A stretch of 64,000 nucleotides of DNA, from the NCBI GenBank assembly GCA_001695595.3, contig MBPM02000026.1, forward strand, positions 186,001 to 250,000, read 5' to 3'. The position numbers were made by a program, and so were the translations under genes. Origin of the DNA: Plasmopara viticola. Its lineage: Eukaryota; Oomycota; Peronosporomycetes; Peronosporales; Peronosporaceae. Below the pieces are notes generated by a model. It did no database searches, was not told the DNA's origin, and saw nothing but the letters and a program-made list of their open reading frames with translations. Numbering within the stretch: the stretch's first letter is position 1; every line of letters starts with the position of its first letter. Shown here one piece after another: positions 23,290-35,933 of the stretch.

Positions 23290-23959
23290 ATACTTGAAAA
23301 TCGTCAAGCAAAAAATTAGCAATTTGATGTTGCCGACTCTGGTCGTCAGATTTTGGTGCAATGAGCAAAATAGATGCTTTAGCCAGAGGAACCATGCTGA
23401 GGCAAATCATAAATTCCTTATTATTCACTACGTAAGAGGATGAATCAATTGCTCTTGACAATAGTAAAGAGTCTTGTCTGGCCGAAATAGTTAAGGCAAG
23501 GCGTTTATAAGCGCAGGAACTGTATCTTTAATGACAAGAAAAGCAAATGCAATTCGCGCTGCAAGGCGGGAAATACCAAATGGCACCACGCAAAATTACT
23601 TCACGTTATATTGACCCTTACCTACTGGAGGGTGTAAAGGATACATTCTATCATCATGCGACGCACTGCGTACTTTAAGCTATTCGGTTATCCGCGATTG
23701 CGATTTAGCATCACAGAAGCCTTCATACTGTAATGGTGTCGACCCCGACAGAATTAGCCAAGACATGCATCGAGTGCCGTAGCTCCGAGATTTCAGGTCC
23801 TGTTCGTAGGATCGAGACGACGTACATTTTAAATAGTTAACGGATCTACCCCTGCATGGTCTTGTAGCTTGCTGTATTTTCAAAAGCTTTTGTTCCAAAC
23901 TGTACTACTTCTAGGTAGAAAATGTATTCTTGTAGACAACCGATCTAATTATCAAAACG
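23290..23959. other. Intergenic, no feature seen
   Basis: AT-rich, short frames only. Nothing recognised between the SINE-like insertion and the mitochondrial fragment. Confidence 0.4.
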
Positions 23960-23964
23960 TTTTC

Positions 23965-24039
23965 TCACCAATGTGAAGTAATTGGTAACTCATGAGGCTC
24001 ATAATCTGAAGTTGTAGGTTCAAGTCCTAATGACTCCCA
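23965..24039 (+). pseudogene. Partial tRNA-Met(CAT)-like sequence, probably mitochondrial
   Basis: The 3' two thirds of a tRNA is recognisable. There is a D-loop-like AATTGGTAACTC, an anticodon loop CTCATAA with anticodon CAT flanked by weak stems, a T-arm TAGG-TTCAAGT-CCTA and an acceptor strand ending GACTCCCA. The 5' acceptor strand that should pair (GGAGTCA) is absent, so it cannot fold into a complete tRNA. It lies directly before a bacterial-type LSU rRNA fragment, which argues that both came from mitochondrial DNA. Confidence 0.55.
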
Positions 24040-24040
24040 A

Positions 24041-24090
24041 GAGCTCATATCGACGGAGTCGTTTGGCACCTCGATGTCGACTCATCACAT
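24041..24090 (+). pseudogene. Fragment of bacterial-type (mitochondrial) large-subunit rRNA
   Basis: The sequence contains CATATCGACGG and then TTTGGCACCTCGATGTCG and CTCATCACAT. This is the highly conserved peptidyl-transferase-region segment of bacterial and organellar 23S-type rRNA (E. coli 23S around 2470-2510). Similarity stops right after CATCACAT. It is a nuclear insertion of mitochondrial DNA (NUMT), not a functional rRNA gene. Confidence 0.7.
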
Positions 24091-24099
24091 AGCTTGTAA

Positions 24100-27000
24100 A
24101 ACGTAGTGTCTCCTTGTGCCCTACCAATTGGAGTATATGGTAACTCATACTATAACCAGCCTCAATTTTACTAAAAATGTTGGTAGACGCATTCGTTTCC
24201 TAAGCCAATCAATGGTATATGCGTCTCTTAATATCATTTACTATTATATCAGTGAATATGACGCTCGTACCGCGACGGGGGAAGTCTGATCTAGTGGACA
24301 ATAAAATTAAAGTATGAATTACGTTGCATTTTTAAGGCATTAGCACGGTCTTTACCCTTTAAATCTACCTAGTAACCAGTCTTTGTGCTGGCTTCATATT
24401 AGTTAATTGTCCGTGTGTGCTATCCTAAGCTTTTTATTATTTCAATTGTACTTAAGATATTATTTTACAGCCATAGATGAAAGCTTTTTGCTAACTTCTA
24501 GTAAATTTACAAAGAAGGAGGTTTAAATTCGCCTCCAAACTTATTATTAAGTGGTGAAGTGTACGAGAGCAGAGTGATGAAAGCGATTATCGACAACACT
24601 TGACATGTAGAGCGGGCGATTCGAGAGCTCAATACAAATTGGGTTAACAGCGGTGGTTTGCTAAGAATCTTAGAATTTACACTTAAAGAATAGTGAGTGT
24701 TAGCTCAGATGGTCTTTGTGGTTGATAGAGACCTATTCGATGAAAAGCGAAAGACTGGGCCCACAGTGCAGCTTTGGCGTCGACTTATCAAAATATATGC
24801 ATGATCGATCGTCGGCACTGTATTTGTAATCGGAATGAAATAACAATATATGTTTTTAGTATGTTTAATGAAGAAGTTACGACTTTTAGACAAAGATTGT
24901 GGATGAAGAAGTCCGCCAAATAATTGTTCATATTTCGTACTGGGTTTCATCAATGAAGCTCGTCGACTTCTTTTTTATCATATACAACTAGCGTTTCGGA
25001 AACGTTGGTGCCAATTAGTTCCCGCAATCTATCGCTGAGCTATGATAAGTGGCATTCCTATTTAGATATCTGTTGGCAAATTTCAGCACCAGATTATTCG
25101 CAGACGGAATGTCATACAGAAAGATTCAGCTGTGTGCTTGATGACACACATGCACAAAAGTGCTACATTAGCGAGCGGACAATCTGTCGATCATTGAGTT
25201 TGCTCTCAGCAATGCGGTTCGTGCTTAACTCGCTTTCTTTGTAAACAAAGTAATGTTAGCTCTTAATAGCGTCAATGCTTCCAATTTGTGTTTGATGCGA
25301 AAGATATACTTTGCGAAGAAGGACATCTTTTTTGTCATTCCATAGGACAAGCGAGGCGTTTTTATTGCCGTCCGCAAAAGGAGATTGACTGGATAGGTTG
25401 AACAATATTGAAGTTCCAAATCATACACTTGGAGCTACCCATGCGTTTCCTATTAAAGAAAACTTTCGTTATAAGCGGGATATTTTGCTTGGTGGCTTAA
25501 CGCCGTTTGAGAACAGGATGACCAACATCTTCAAGTTGCAGTGATGTGCCAACGACATGAATGCGATTGTCGATAACGACGCATAACGACTTCTATTTTC
25601 AGAGCAGGTGACCTTAAAAAAAATCGTTGGTGCTATTAAATTTTTAAACGTATAAAAGATTTGAGACCCCACGCAGCCAGCGCTATAGCTGCGCAAATTA
25701 CTGCCCAAGCCCAATCACTTTCTCAACTTGTATTAGAACCACGACGCAAGAAAGACCAAAATGTACTCCAATCTCTTGAATCAGACAGCCCCGTGGCTGC
25801 TTACAAAGCAGCCGATTGCTATACCTCTTTGCCGCAACGACACATTTGTCTTTCTAGGCATAAATTTTATTTATCATCATGACCTTGAAATTTTTCTCAG
25901 AGTCGACAATACTCTTTCTGAACGGCTATAAGCGAAAACGCTTCAACATAGTTTGGAAATAAAAAAATCTTATCTTCAAACTATGTCTGATAGGAGCCCG
26001 TAACGATCAAAATAGTTGTGTGAATCGAAAGCATTCGAAGCCCTTGTGGAATTACTTGCACTTTCCTAGCATGCTGCCATGCAATCTAACAACCAAGAAC
26101 GTAATATCGACTTTTTAATTCAAATTTGTAATATGCTCTTCAACGTACACCTGGACATACTATCAGGTAGAATGTTCTTGTTGAGAGTGAGAGCTTGCGC
26201 AAGTACCTAAAACAAGTAATCCTTGCTGCAGCCAATAGTCGTGTGTGCCGCTATGACCCGCGATAAGCACCCTCGTTATAGAATTTATAGCCCGTGTCGA
26301 TCCATGTTGCCCATTCCCTTCATTGCACGAAACAAGCACGGAAGATGCTGTCATTGTTGTTCGAACAATGTGTGGTCAACACTTATAATATAAACCAGTT
26401 CTGTTATCTTCCACAGGTGTCAGCTGCCTCAATATATTTTCAAATTGTGTCGTACGAGAATGAAATGTATTTGTATGCACCATTCTTAAAGCTCTTCGCC
26501 GAAGCGTTTCTATAAGCGAAGCGCTCACATTTTGTGTCCTCAATGACAGCTTGCTGGCTTTTTAGGTAGCAAAACAGCTGTTATCTGGCTTTCTACGTCT
26601 GTGCAGTTTTCAATCATTAGATCAATCCGCCGAAAGAACTGTTCTTGAAATACAGCTCTCGAGTAGCTAAGGTACGATCGTTGCTAAACAAGACACTGGC
26701 ATATCCAACCAGGCCATTCTACTGAAATACTGAAGCGATAACAGGCTAAGTATTGGTCCATTTTTCCGTCCGAACTTTCAGCTTAGAATCTTTACCATTT
26801 AGATAAGACGAGTGGGTCATATCCATTCGTCGAAATGATTTGCGTGACAGCATGATTTTTGCTGCCCAGAAGCATTTTAAAAGACGAAACTAAGCTAAAA
26901 ATGCATCAATCCTTACGAGAAAGCACCACAAATATGCACTTGGCCTTCCAATAAACACTAGTGTGAGTGGTCAGACGATGCTAATTACTTGTGCATCGAA

Positions 27001-30000
27001 AAATATTTGCACTTAGTGAATAGAGTCGTCGACACAACAAGTGGCACTTATTCTTGTTTACCAGCTGCGTTCATCGGAACTTGCGTCGTGACTTAGTGAC
27101 AGAGCTTATCATGCTGGTGATGTGATGAGAGGAGTCACAGCTGCTAAATACAATCTGGCAAGTGCATGGTACGATAAACTAAAGTGTAATGAACATCATT
27201 CGTAGAAGTTTTCGCCGCCAAAATGTTACATCTTTCGATCAAGAAGATTTAATTCTTTGATTGCATCTGAATAGTAGGACTCAAGGTACCTATTTGCAAC
27301 AGCTCAAGTACATGTTTTTTTATGAAATCGCTTAAAGCGGCAGATCAAATACTTTACTATTATTCTTGCTTAGCATTTTATTTGCAATTAGTTTCACAAA
27401 TGCTCCGAAACATCAACTGTTTTTAAACATTAAAGTAAATTAGTTTAGTCATAATATAATGTGTAGCCGTGCATTGTCATCGCACATTTTTTACGATTAA
27501 GATAATGATGATAAAATAAGAATAAGCATTTACGATAGTCCCTTCTTCTTATGATACGTGTCTTCTGCCATATCACAAATAATATTAAATTAGCAACCGA
27601 TTTTATCGTTAAAAGTCTTGCAAGCTCCCAGTTTATATGGCATCAAATCCGTGTGTTTGTTGAGCTGCTGGCAATTCGTAAATGTGGACTCTGTTGTCGT
27701 CCCGCCAAAGCTTTGGTAGGCAACAAAAGCAGTGAATTAGTATTTTGAGAACCAATCAGCATAACGACTCATATGTGGCTATGCCAAAAACACCTAACGG
27801 TATAAAAAAAGCGGCGCCAAGTTTATACCGTGCGTTAAGACAACACGGGCTCACAAAATTAATTGCCTAGGACCGAAACTCATCTTTACTAGTGCCTTAA
27901 AAAGAGTGGCTTTGAGATGCTTGTCTTCTGACCCGAAAACGGGCCATTTGCAGACGAATGTCAGACAAGGGAGTTGATCGCATTGTCAAAGAAGTATAAC
28001 GAGGTGAATGCGCGAACATGTCAAGGCTTTGAACCGGCTTGCTCTCACGAATTTAGTATGCACTTACCAACGCCTTGCATGTCCCCCTCGGCTCCATGCT
28101 GTCTTACGAGATTAGAAGAGCCAGCTACCAAGTTTTAATCATGCTGTTACATTTTAATTTTGGGCTCAATAAGGGAGAGAATATCTGAGCCGCTTGCTCA
28201 AATCAAACGCATAAGCGAGACAAAGACTTTGCGTCGAAAAGACATAGTATCCTAAGACACGTGCGCGATAAATTGGCTAAAAGCCAAGATAATTGATATA
28301 ATATAATACAAGTAATATAGAGCAATTAAAACTAGATCCGCGCTTCATCCGCCATTAAACTTTCTGATCAAAAGAGGCTTTGCGTTTACGATTGATGTTG
28401 CTTAAAGGAAGCGACTTTTATTCGGGCATTGGTAAGCTGTATAATGAATTGGGCAGGATAAATGCGGGAACGTTGGTGTCGGATTTTACGCAGGTGAAGT
28501 CATGAAATGCCAACCCCTCAGTATGAAAGAAATCTGGCCACGGTTTGCCACCATCTCTATCTCGAAAAAGGCGCTCGTCAAAAATGTGACTTTGGGGCAA
28601 AAATAAATAATTGAGGGTCGGAAGCCGACCTATATGATTCGCAGCTGAGGCGCCCAGTGCAGCGTATGATGATGTCAGCATTAAAGTTGCCGGGTTATGG
28701 GTTACAACCACCAGAAGCCTGTTTCAAACGACATCATGATGATGTTGACTCAATTCAAGGCTGAAAAGCTGTTTGTCTTTCCATAAAAAAGGGCAAGCGC
28801 CACCACCACTACCTCGCGACTTTTACTCTTACGCGACGTTATCGTCAGGGTTAGGCCCTTCTTTTCGTGAGACTCGAAGAACTTATTGGAATTTTAGACC
28901 ATACTTTGGCAATATAACCCTGATATTGTAGTCGTTTTCGATCCTGGCGATCGGCGACCGCGACAAGGATACGCTTACTCTTGCAAAGGCTTGATCGTAT
29001 CGAGGTTCCGTATGAACGCTACTAAACGTGTTATCACGGTGGCATGATTTTGTGGCTCATAAATCGCAGGGTAATTGTCCGCTAGCTGTTAGTGAAGAGG
29101 TATTTGCCGAGCAAGCGTATACCAAAGGTACCGCACCACTCGCTCATCAGCTTTGTGACACTAAAAGCGGAGAGTATGGTTTTTCGTTCTTTTCTATACA
29201 GCGCTCAAAATGTATATTGTTATCCACAGACGTCAAAAGAGGTGCTATTATTTTGTGGTGCTGGAACCAGGCCTTTAATTTTTTGAGCCGCTAAATCGAA
29301 ACGGTAGTTCGCGGAATTGGCAACAAGAGCCCTATAATTGTGCGGGCTTCTTGCCGAGCGCTCATTGAATCCGTGATCTTAATGCGATGTTGTCTCTTGT
29401 GCGGTAATTACAGCTGTTTCGTCCGGCAAGAGCTCAAAGGCTGCCCGCGGATGTAGTTCTAAGCAATTTTATTCCGCAATTACTGTACCTCATTCTCTTA
29501 AGACGTTTGGAGTCTTATTCAAGAGCTTTGGCTCATTAGACACGAACATTCGATTGTTGAGGAGCCACGAATGCGCGGTAGATCACTGGGTACGCAGTTT
29601 GTAACGCACGTGCTTGCGAGTGTAATATTCATATTAGTGCGATGTGAGCTAATGGCCCCTTCGGAAAAGTAGCTTAGTGGTACAAGCCACAAGCTCACGG
29701 GCAGGATCAAACATCGTAGCAAAGAAGCTGGTGGGTGGCCGCCGGCCATGAGGTTTGAGCTTTGCTCCCTTTAAGTAGAGTTTGACGATGCACGATGCAC
29801 AAATGTACTCTATGAACATCATCATACGTCAGAACATAGTTTTACCAAGACGCAGTACGACTGAGTTAAAGTAACACATCTTTTTGCTGTCCATTCAGAG
29901 CACAAAGCACGCAAAGTCTCGATTATATAGAATTAAAAAAGCTTAGTAAGTGTCACGCTTGCTGGTGGTACTACCATATGTGACATTGTTTATGCAATGT

Positions 30001-32040
30001 TTCGAAGATAAAGAAGAATGCAATCAATGACACTAAGGAGATCGCAGAAATCGCATGATCTCATCACCACTTAGTTGTAGGTAGCGTGCTCTTTAAAAAG
30101 TGGCATCAATTAATTTTAATAGAGTTGAGCTCACATCTAGAAAGAAAAAGTAATTCTATTGCGATATGTTATTATGGCTCACACTTAGTATTGAAGACGA
30201 GCAGTTGCGACTCCTAGGTCATAGAATTCGACCCACGCCTTCTCATTTGAACTAGAAAATCAACTAATCAAAGAGGAATGAGTACTCTTTGACATTTATA
30301 CACAAATATATTAGTCGTATTGAGGCGCGCTGTCAGTCGAGTGATTTGATGATGACTAGGTTAACTTCTTACAACATTGCTTTGATATCCTAAAATGCCT
30401 GCGCACCAAACAACCTCCGTGTTTAAAGCAGCAGTAAAGCATAGGTTACATCTGCGGGTTGTACAGAAAATCAAAAGTGGCTTATACATAAAGGGCTATC
30501 CCGGTGAAAAAATGCTATGGAGAATATTTCGGCTTTACCACGAAGATGGTGGTCTTTGGACGCAATTTTTTTTAACAAAGAAACATATAGAGCCCCACGT
30601 GTGCTTCCGTAAGCACTTGTTTGGATCTATGCTAGCTAAGGCTGCAAAAAAGCCTCAGATTCGCGACAAATCTCAAAAGCTCCATTGACCCTCAAAATGT
30701 GCTAGACTTGTCGCTAAATTCACTGGCCATGCAAAATGCCTAATTCGTACATTCGCAAAATTCCATGTCAATTTGTAGGAGCCAGGATCTGTCTTGAGAT
30801 AGCCATATAGAAAATACTACCAGAATCGTGTCCCACCAAAAAAAGAAAATGAAATCAATGACATAAATGTCGGTACATCCCACGGTGGTCAAGTGTGTGA
30901 GGGGGCTTTGTGACTTGTTTAGCGCCAGGAATGATGCAACTTTTCGTCTTGCCATGGGACCCATCCATTCTTCCTAACGTCTGTGGGAGAGCCTTGCTTG
31001 CATCCGGTCTGACTATATCCTATGTGCTGCCCAGCACTATTAAAAAATTGACGAGCATCTTTTGGTATTGTGTGATCCTTAAGGATTATAGAAGTCAAGC
31101 TAAAAGTGCCCTGGCCAAATTTCTATATGAACTGAGGGTGCAATTTGATGTGTCGAATAACACCTCAAAGATGTCTTGGTCGAAGTAATGCCAGAACAGA
31201 AGCTAATATCTTAAATCTGAGCGTGATTATGGCTTCCTCACCCCTGCAGCTGTCTACAGTGGCTATTGCTTCAAATAACAGTGCACAGGGACACAGCATG
31301 AAGCCGATTATTCTTGGTAAATATTGACGCCTCATTAAAAACAATTTTAATACAATTCGGAAATCAGAATTTCCTCGTAAATTAATTTAATCAAGTATCT
31401 ATGAGTCATTGGGTCGCAAAATTAGTCACTAAATTTTGATGTACACAAACAGATCGGACGAAAGTATTTGAAACGTATCGTTCATCATAAAAAAAATCAC
31501 ACCTCCTCTGCAAACTATATTTCGAGACCCAGTTGCAGTCGCTGACCGAATTATAGCAAATCTCGGTTTGTGCAATGTGCTGTGTGACCGTCTCACAAGA
31601 GCATTAGAACAAAAACAGAAGACTTGTAGTAATAGCAACCAACTGTGAGCGATTGAAACACAAGAGGTGAAAGTCGGCAAATATTATCTTGCTGGATGGA
31701 ATGGCGATAATATAAGAGTCTTTCGTTTCGAAATGATAAATGGATGCTCATGAGCTAGGAAAATGATAGGTACAACAGCATGAGAGCCAGAACGACTTCG
31801 ATAGTAGGCAAAGAAAATATCTGAAAGCATTGCATTTGCAATGGTGTGAACAAATTATTCTTCTGCAATGGGTATCTTGGTACATTCTCTATTTTCCAGC
31901 AACTCGGTGATCCAGTGTAGATCTCAATTCTACAAATACATTGTCTTTGTGGATTGAGTCACTTCGTTTGTCCTGATTGCCAATGCCACGATACATAGCC
32001 ACTATCAGAGCCCTTGCAAGTTAATTTGAGCAGCTTTACA
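24100..32040. other. Gene desert, no supported gene
   Basis: About 8 kb, AT-rich, densely stopped. A 97-codon ATG frame at 30395-30688 (basic, ...GYPGEKMLWRIFRLYHEDGG...) and an alanine-rich open stretch at 25661-25882 are the only ones with slightly protein-like composition; neither is recognised or supported by a second copy. Nothing else can be named. Confidence 0.45.
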
Positions 32041-32044
32041 CTAT

Positions 32045-32347
32045 TCATCGAGCCACTTTACGATTTGTTGTTTTTTGCGTCAGAATTATCTCAAGCTCTT
32101 CAAGCTCTGTTACGATCGAAATTGGTCGATCAATAAGATGCACACGCCCTATTTTCAGCCAATACATGATTGCAAACACTTGTTCACGTACAGGATAGTT
32201 GAGCTCGGCTGTTTTCACATTCTGACCGGTAAAAGTAAAAGGATGGTCCAGCGCTTCTTCGTATTTAATTAAGACTCCCCCGATAACAGCATTCGAGTCG
32301 TTCATCTGGAAATTGATGGTTTCGATCAGTCCTAAAGACTTAGACAC
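32045..32347 (-). pseudogene. Decayed Ty3/gypsy RT-RNase H fragment
   Basis: The minus-strand frame reads ...SNAVIGGVLIKYEEALDHPF then FTGQNVKTAELNYPVREQ and RVHLIDRPISIVTE. This matches the gypsy RNase H pattern (D-S-DFAIGGVL, HPVAFxSRKL, AELNYPVREKELLA, YLLDRPF). The first catalytic aspartate region is altered. The sequence on either side continues only as stopped, shifted frames. It is a different and much older element than the two complete gypsy copies. Confidence 0.7.
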
Positions 32348-32478
32348 ATGAAAGCGTCAATTAACGCTTGAGTTTAGTGAAAAAGCGAACTTGATCATTT
32401 GAGAGTTAAATCGCTTCTCTTGAACAATTTCCCTTGATACTGTCTCGGAATGGGCCTGCAAGTGTTGCCTAGCCCTCG

Positions 32479-32577
32479 CTTAGATATAGATTGTAGTTCC
32501 TAAGACACACTTCATTTGCTACTTTTACCCTTAGATATAGATTGTAGTGCCTAAGCCACACTTCATTTGCTACTTTT
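32479..32577. repeat. Direct tandem duplication, 51-bp period, two copies
   Basis: The segment CTTAGATATAGATTGTAG... CTTCATTTGCTACTTTT occurs at 32479-32529 and again at 32530-32577, with a few substitutions. No function is evident. Confidence 0.8.
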
Positions 32578-32599
32578 GTCATGGGCACAGGCTATTTCG

Positions 32600-34378
32600 C
32601 GATTTTCATTTCCTGTCGGGTTTCCCTAGAGCTCTAATTCGTCCGACAAAGTCTCTTTGGCATGGAATCGAATCCACTTAGAACTAACACTGGAAAAGTT
32701 GGAAATATAGTTGCTGTTCTTTACACCGTTAACTACACAGTCTTGTACGTATAGATTGTCTGCGACATTTAATCTTTGCGTGAACGCGTACATGTTGTCG
32801 CAATAGTTTCTCATAACATCCCATTATGAATGAAAGACCTTTCCACAAAAGCTGTTTGAAGGTATCTGGCTACCGTTTAGCTCTATAGAAGGTATCAAAC
32901 ATCTGGGGACGAAAGAACGATAAATGGAATATGCAAATCTTGCAATTTGACCTGATAGTAACCCAAATTACAAGATGGCGTCAGAGATGTATTCCTTACG
33001 CGGCATGCAAGATAGTTGCTAGATCATGCAAGATAGTAGCTAGATATAGCTGTAGAAGTCACTTTGCGTCTACCTACAGGATGCTCGACACAGAATGTAG
33101 ATGCCGAAAAGGAAGATGTATTTGGTCGACTAATGCCTTCTCAGTCCATTTCTTTGGTTCATTCTTATACTATCCTGCACTGTTCAAGAGTCTGGCATCA
33201 TTGTTGGAGCTATATAGGCTTAGTATCAGGCTCGATTTTTTTACTTTATCCTTCCCGTACTGGTGGTGCTTCGCTAGAAGGATCGATTCGAATAACTGTG
33301 TTCGCATACTCGCGTACGCCGAATTCACCAAGTAAGGTTCTTTATTTAAATCTGCAAGCGCTCAGCCTTCTTGAAGATATTCGGCTTGACGACGAAGACG
33401 GGTCCGATTTTTGTCATGACGCAACATTTTTAGAAGCTGGTGAAAAGGAATAAGCTGCATCGGTCATTCATAACCATGTGCCCTTGTTGTTAATAGCATT
33501 TGGACTTAACAGCCATGATTATTGCATGTCCAGCCACCCCTCTGGCCGAGCATCAATCCTGGGCGTCAAATTAGATTGTCGCGTGATACCTAGCGCTGAA
33601 GCGTGTCACACGTCCTGTGTTCCAGTTAATTTTTCTTTTGAAGCTACACTATGCCGATAATGAGATCCTTGTCCTCAGGTACAGGCATGATCTTTAACCT
33701 CCGAAGAAACCAGGTATCCACAAATTTATGTGCTTGGTTTGTCGGAGGCGGTGAAGAGCCTGATCGCAACTTGCATGACCCCACTCTCGTCATTTCTAGC
33801 ATAAGTCGCTTCACCAAGTCTTGGGATACATTGTACATCTAATATTGATGGAGATGGTGACGGATGTTCATTGACCAGCGTCTTTTAAGCTCGAAGTTCT
33901 GCTCCAAGGACGGTGTATCGTGCATTTTTGATATAATGATTCGCTTATACACATTCAATAGCGATTTGTTGTGGAATCAGGTAGCCGACAACTACACAGT
34001 TGATGCATGTTGCCACTTCAGTTCAGTCTTCATTTGTGATTTCCTCTTTTCGAAGCGTTTTGATTTCTAAAATCAATTCTTTTTTGTGACCTTAGACCAT
34101 GGGCCCTGTCTTCATGACTTGACACGATTTATTATACTCAAGTAATGACAAATTCAAAAATAGAGGCGATTTTGGCGGCTTCTTGGAAAGTACTCGGACA
34201 TTCTTTCTTGATCTTCTGCTCGGTACATTCTCGGAATACATCGCAATCTACGCCGGAAGTGCAACAATTTATTGGCAAATATCGCATCCGCTACGTTGGC
34301 ACTCCCGTTCCAGCCCTTGGGCTTTGAATCGTCTAACCAATACATTTGATACGTAATGCGCTTTTTCGGACTATGAAT
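32600..34378. other. Intergenic with stopped frames, possible old TE debris
   Basis: Short frames on both strands (for example minus 32626-32814 and plus 33064-33453) have some protein-like character and may belong to the same decayed element as the RNase H fragment, but I cannot assign them to a domain. Confidence 0.3.
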
Positions 34379-34412
34379 CCGCACTAATTCTCCGTATTCA
34401 GAATTAGTGCGG
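34379..34412. repeat. Perfect 12-bp inverted repeat (hairpin)
   Basis: CCGCACTAATTC (34379-34390) and GAATTAGTGCGG (34401-34412) with a 10-nt loop. The right arm is also the left terminal repeat of the MITE-like element that follows. Confidence 0.7.
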
Positions 34413-34509
34413 TCCAGACTATTTCTCCAAGCCGATAGTGTGGTCGACACTAATACCCGCGAGCGACCTAGAAATGGGAGGTTAAGAAATAGTGTGGTCC
34501 GCACTAATT
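34402..34509. mobile_element. MITE-like element, about 108 bp, with 25-bp terminal inverted repeats
   Basis: The left arm is 34402-34426 and the right arm 34485-34509. They match in 23 of 25 positions as inverted repeats (AATTAGTGCGG...ACTATTTCT). I cannot define a target-site duplication. It may be a deletion derivative of a DNA transposon or a fortuitous foldback; no second copy is in the window. Confidence 0.4.
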
Positions 34510-34558
34510 GCGGTCATCGGTGTAGATCGCTGTGGATTTCCTCCTATATAGCACTGGC

Positions 34559-34908
34559 ACCCGGAGGGTTTTTCGGAAAAGGTTGGGGTGACGCCCTCCT
34601 TCCAAGCGCGGGGGCTAAATGCTCGCGCGCTTCGGGCAGGTGCTCTCGGGCATCTGCAGGTCTCTAACGGGTCTCACCCTCGACGCGACGGTCTCCAGCA
34701 CCAGGTCGCCACCTGGGCTCTTACCAAGTCAGAACTACACAAAATAATGGAAGACTCTCACGGCCTCGGTGCTGGCTGCACTACCCGCCGAACGAGACCC
34801 GACGTATGCGGACACCACTCTATGCCGTGGACTAGCAATAGAGCCTAGCACGTGCATAACTTGGCAACGCGATAACGTAATACAATACAATACAATACCC
34901 GGAGGGTT
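34559..34908 (+). mobile_element. SINE-like short retroelement, copy 2
   Basis: The body 34571-34896 (326 bp) is flanked by perfect 12-bp repeats ACCCGGAGGGTT (34559-34570 and 34897-34908). It is highly similar to the copy at 22954-23277 in opposite orientation, and ends with ATACAATACAATAC. The flanking target sequence (GCACTGGCACCCGGAGGG) is itself related to a segment of the tandem-array unit, so this copy inserted into an old array fragment. Confidence 0.78.
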
Positions 34909-35184
34909 AATGGTAGCTCGTTAGGGTAGATGCTGCTGATATTAAAATATTAGTAACATACTACGGGTCTATTCAAGAGGTCTTACAAAAATCCACTGCG
35001 ATCTATTCCTTTGTTGAGATATTGTTAACTTACCACAGCAAAGCTTGATGTTCTTGAGACCACCTGTCCCATTTTTTGCAAAAATACTGCGCGGGAAGTT
35101 TCTATTTGTCATTTGTAATCATCGATCGTTGCTAGCATTCTGCGTAAATTATTTTTTGTAGTAATTTCAACGGTACATACTTAG

Positions 35185-35391
35185 CATTTTCTGCTCGCGT
35201 TGGGAGCTTTTCGCAACGTAAATGCTGCAATAAGAGATCGTTATAGAGGAGTAAGAGACCACATTGTAAATGTGACTCATACGTCTACCAAGGCTGCTAT
35301 ACAGCAAAATAATATTGTTTTTCTACGAAAGTTTGGTGATGACCGTAAGTTGGTCAACAAATTAGATTTTAAGAAGGCGCTAACACATTAA
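35185..35391 (+). pseudogene. Coding-like segment of unknown origin at the left array flank
   Basis: After an acceptor-like ACTTAG, the frame reads HFLLALGAFRNVNAAIRD...RGVRDHIVNVTHTSTKAA...FLRKFGDDRKLVNKLDFKKA and ends LTH-stop. No ATG opens it; the nearest in-frame start is TTG. The composition is convincingly protein-like. It could be the last exon of a decayed gene. I do not recognise the family. Confidence 0.35.
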
Positions 35392-35732
35392 ACATGAAAA
35401 TGCAACGAAATTCCGTTTTAATTTAGTGCCACATTTTCCATCGCACCTTAAAATTGGCTCCTAAGTTTGACCAGACGTTGCGCGCTTTGTCGTTGTTGCT
35501 GAAGATGTTACCAGGAGTTTTTTCATTCCATCATAACTTTGGCCAAGATCCAAAAACTCTTTTTTTCGACTTCAGCAAGAGCAGTCGCTGCTTTGATTCC
35601 ATTATTCGAGTTTTTAGACAAGTGCTGTTTCAGCAGCTATGAATCGCCACCAATGGCGGCTTCCCCAGCAACGAGACTCAAGACCAATTGGAGTTGCCAA
35701 TCCGAAAGCTCGACGTTTCACATTATCACTAG

Positions 35733-35933
35733 ACGCTGCCACATGCTACTTTACCCTCAATCGCAACAACAGGCGCAGGTTACATCATGGCTGCAGCTGT
35801 CGATCAACCAGTGACTCCGCAGACGCAATTTTTTCAATTTGGCAGCCGGCATCATCAAGCTGCTCCAGTGGCTGCTACAGTGGTTTCACAACCAGCTGTT
35901 TATTTGCAAGTCCTCGAGTCGCATCAGGGGTGA
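35733..35933 (+). pseudogene. Diverged copy of the Ala/Val/Pro-rich second-gene exon, array fragment
   Basis: An open frame after an acceptor-like CACTAG to a TGA stop, reading TLPHATLPSIATTGAGYIMA then AAVDQPV... and PVAATVVSQPA. It aligns in frame with 37630-37842 (VAAAVDRPV..., PVAASVVSQPA), although the DNA has diverged a lot. Frame conservation between diverged copies is the evidence that this strand was coding. Confidence 0.4.

Noticed and set aside
24690..24770. Possible tRNA or SINE head (TTAGCTCAGATGGT A-box match)
   Set aside because: No B box at the right distance and no cloverleaf.
28418..28711. 97-residue minus-strand frame in the desert
   Set aside because: Length alone; composition and surroundings give no support.
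30180..30250. Possible tRNA (ATTCGACCC box)
   Set aside because: The T-arm stem does not pair and no acceptor stem can be formed.
30395..30688. 97-residue basic frame, possible effector C-terminal domain
   Set aside because: No signal peptide, no RxLR, no second copy, and no motif I could defend.
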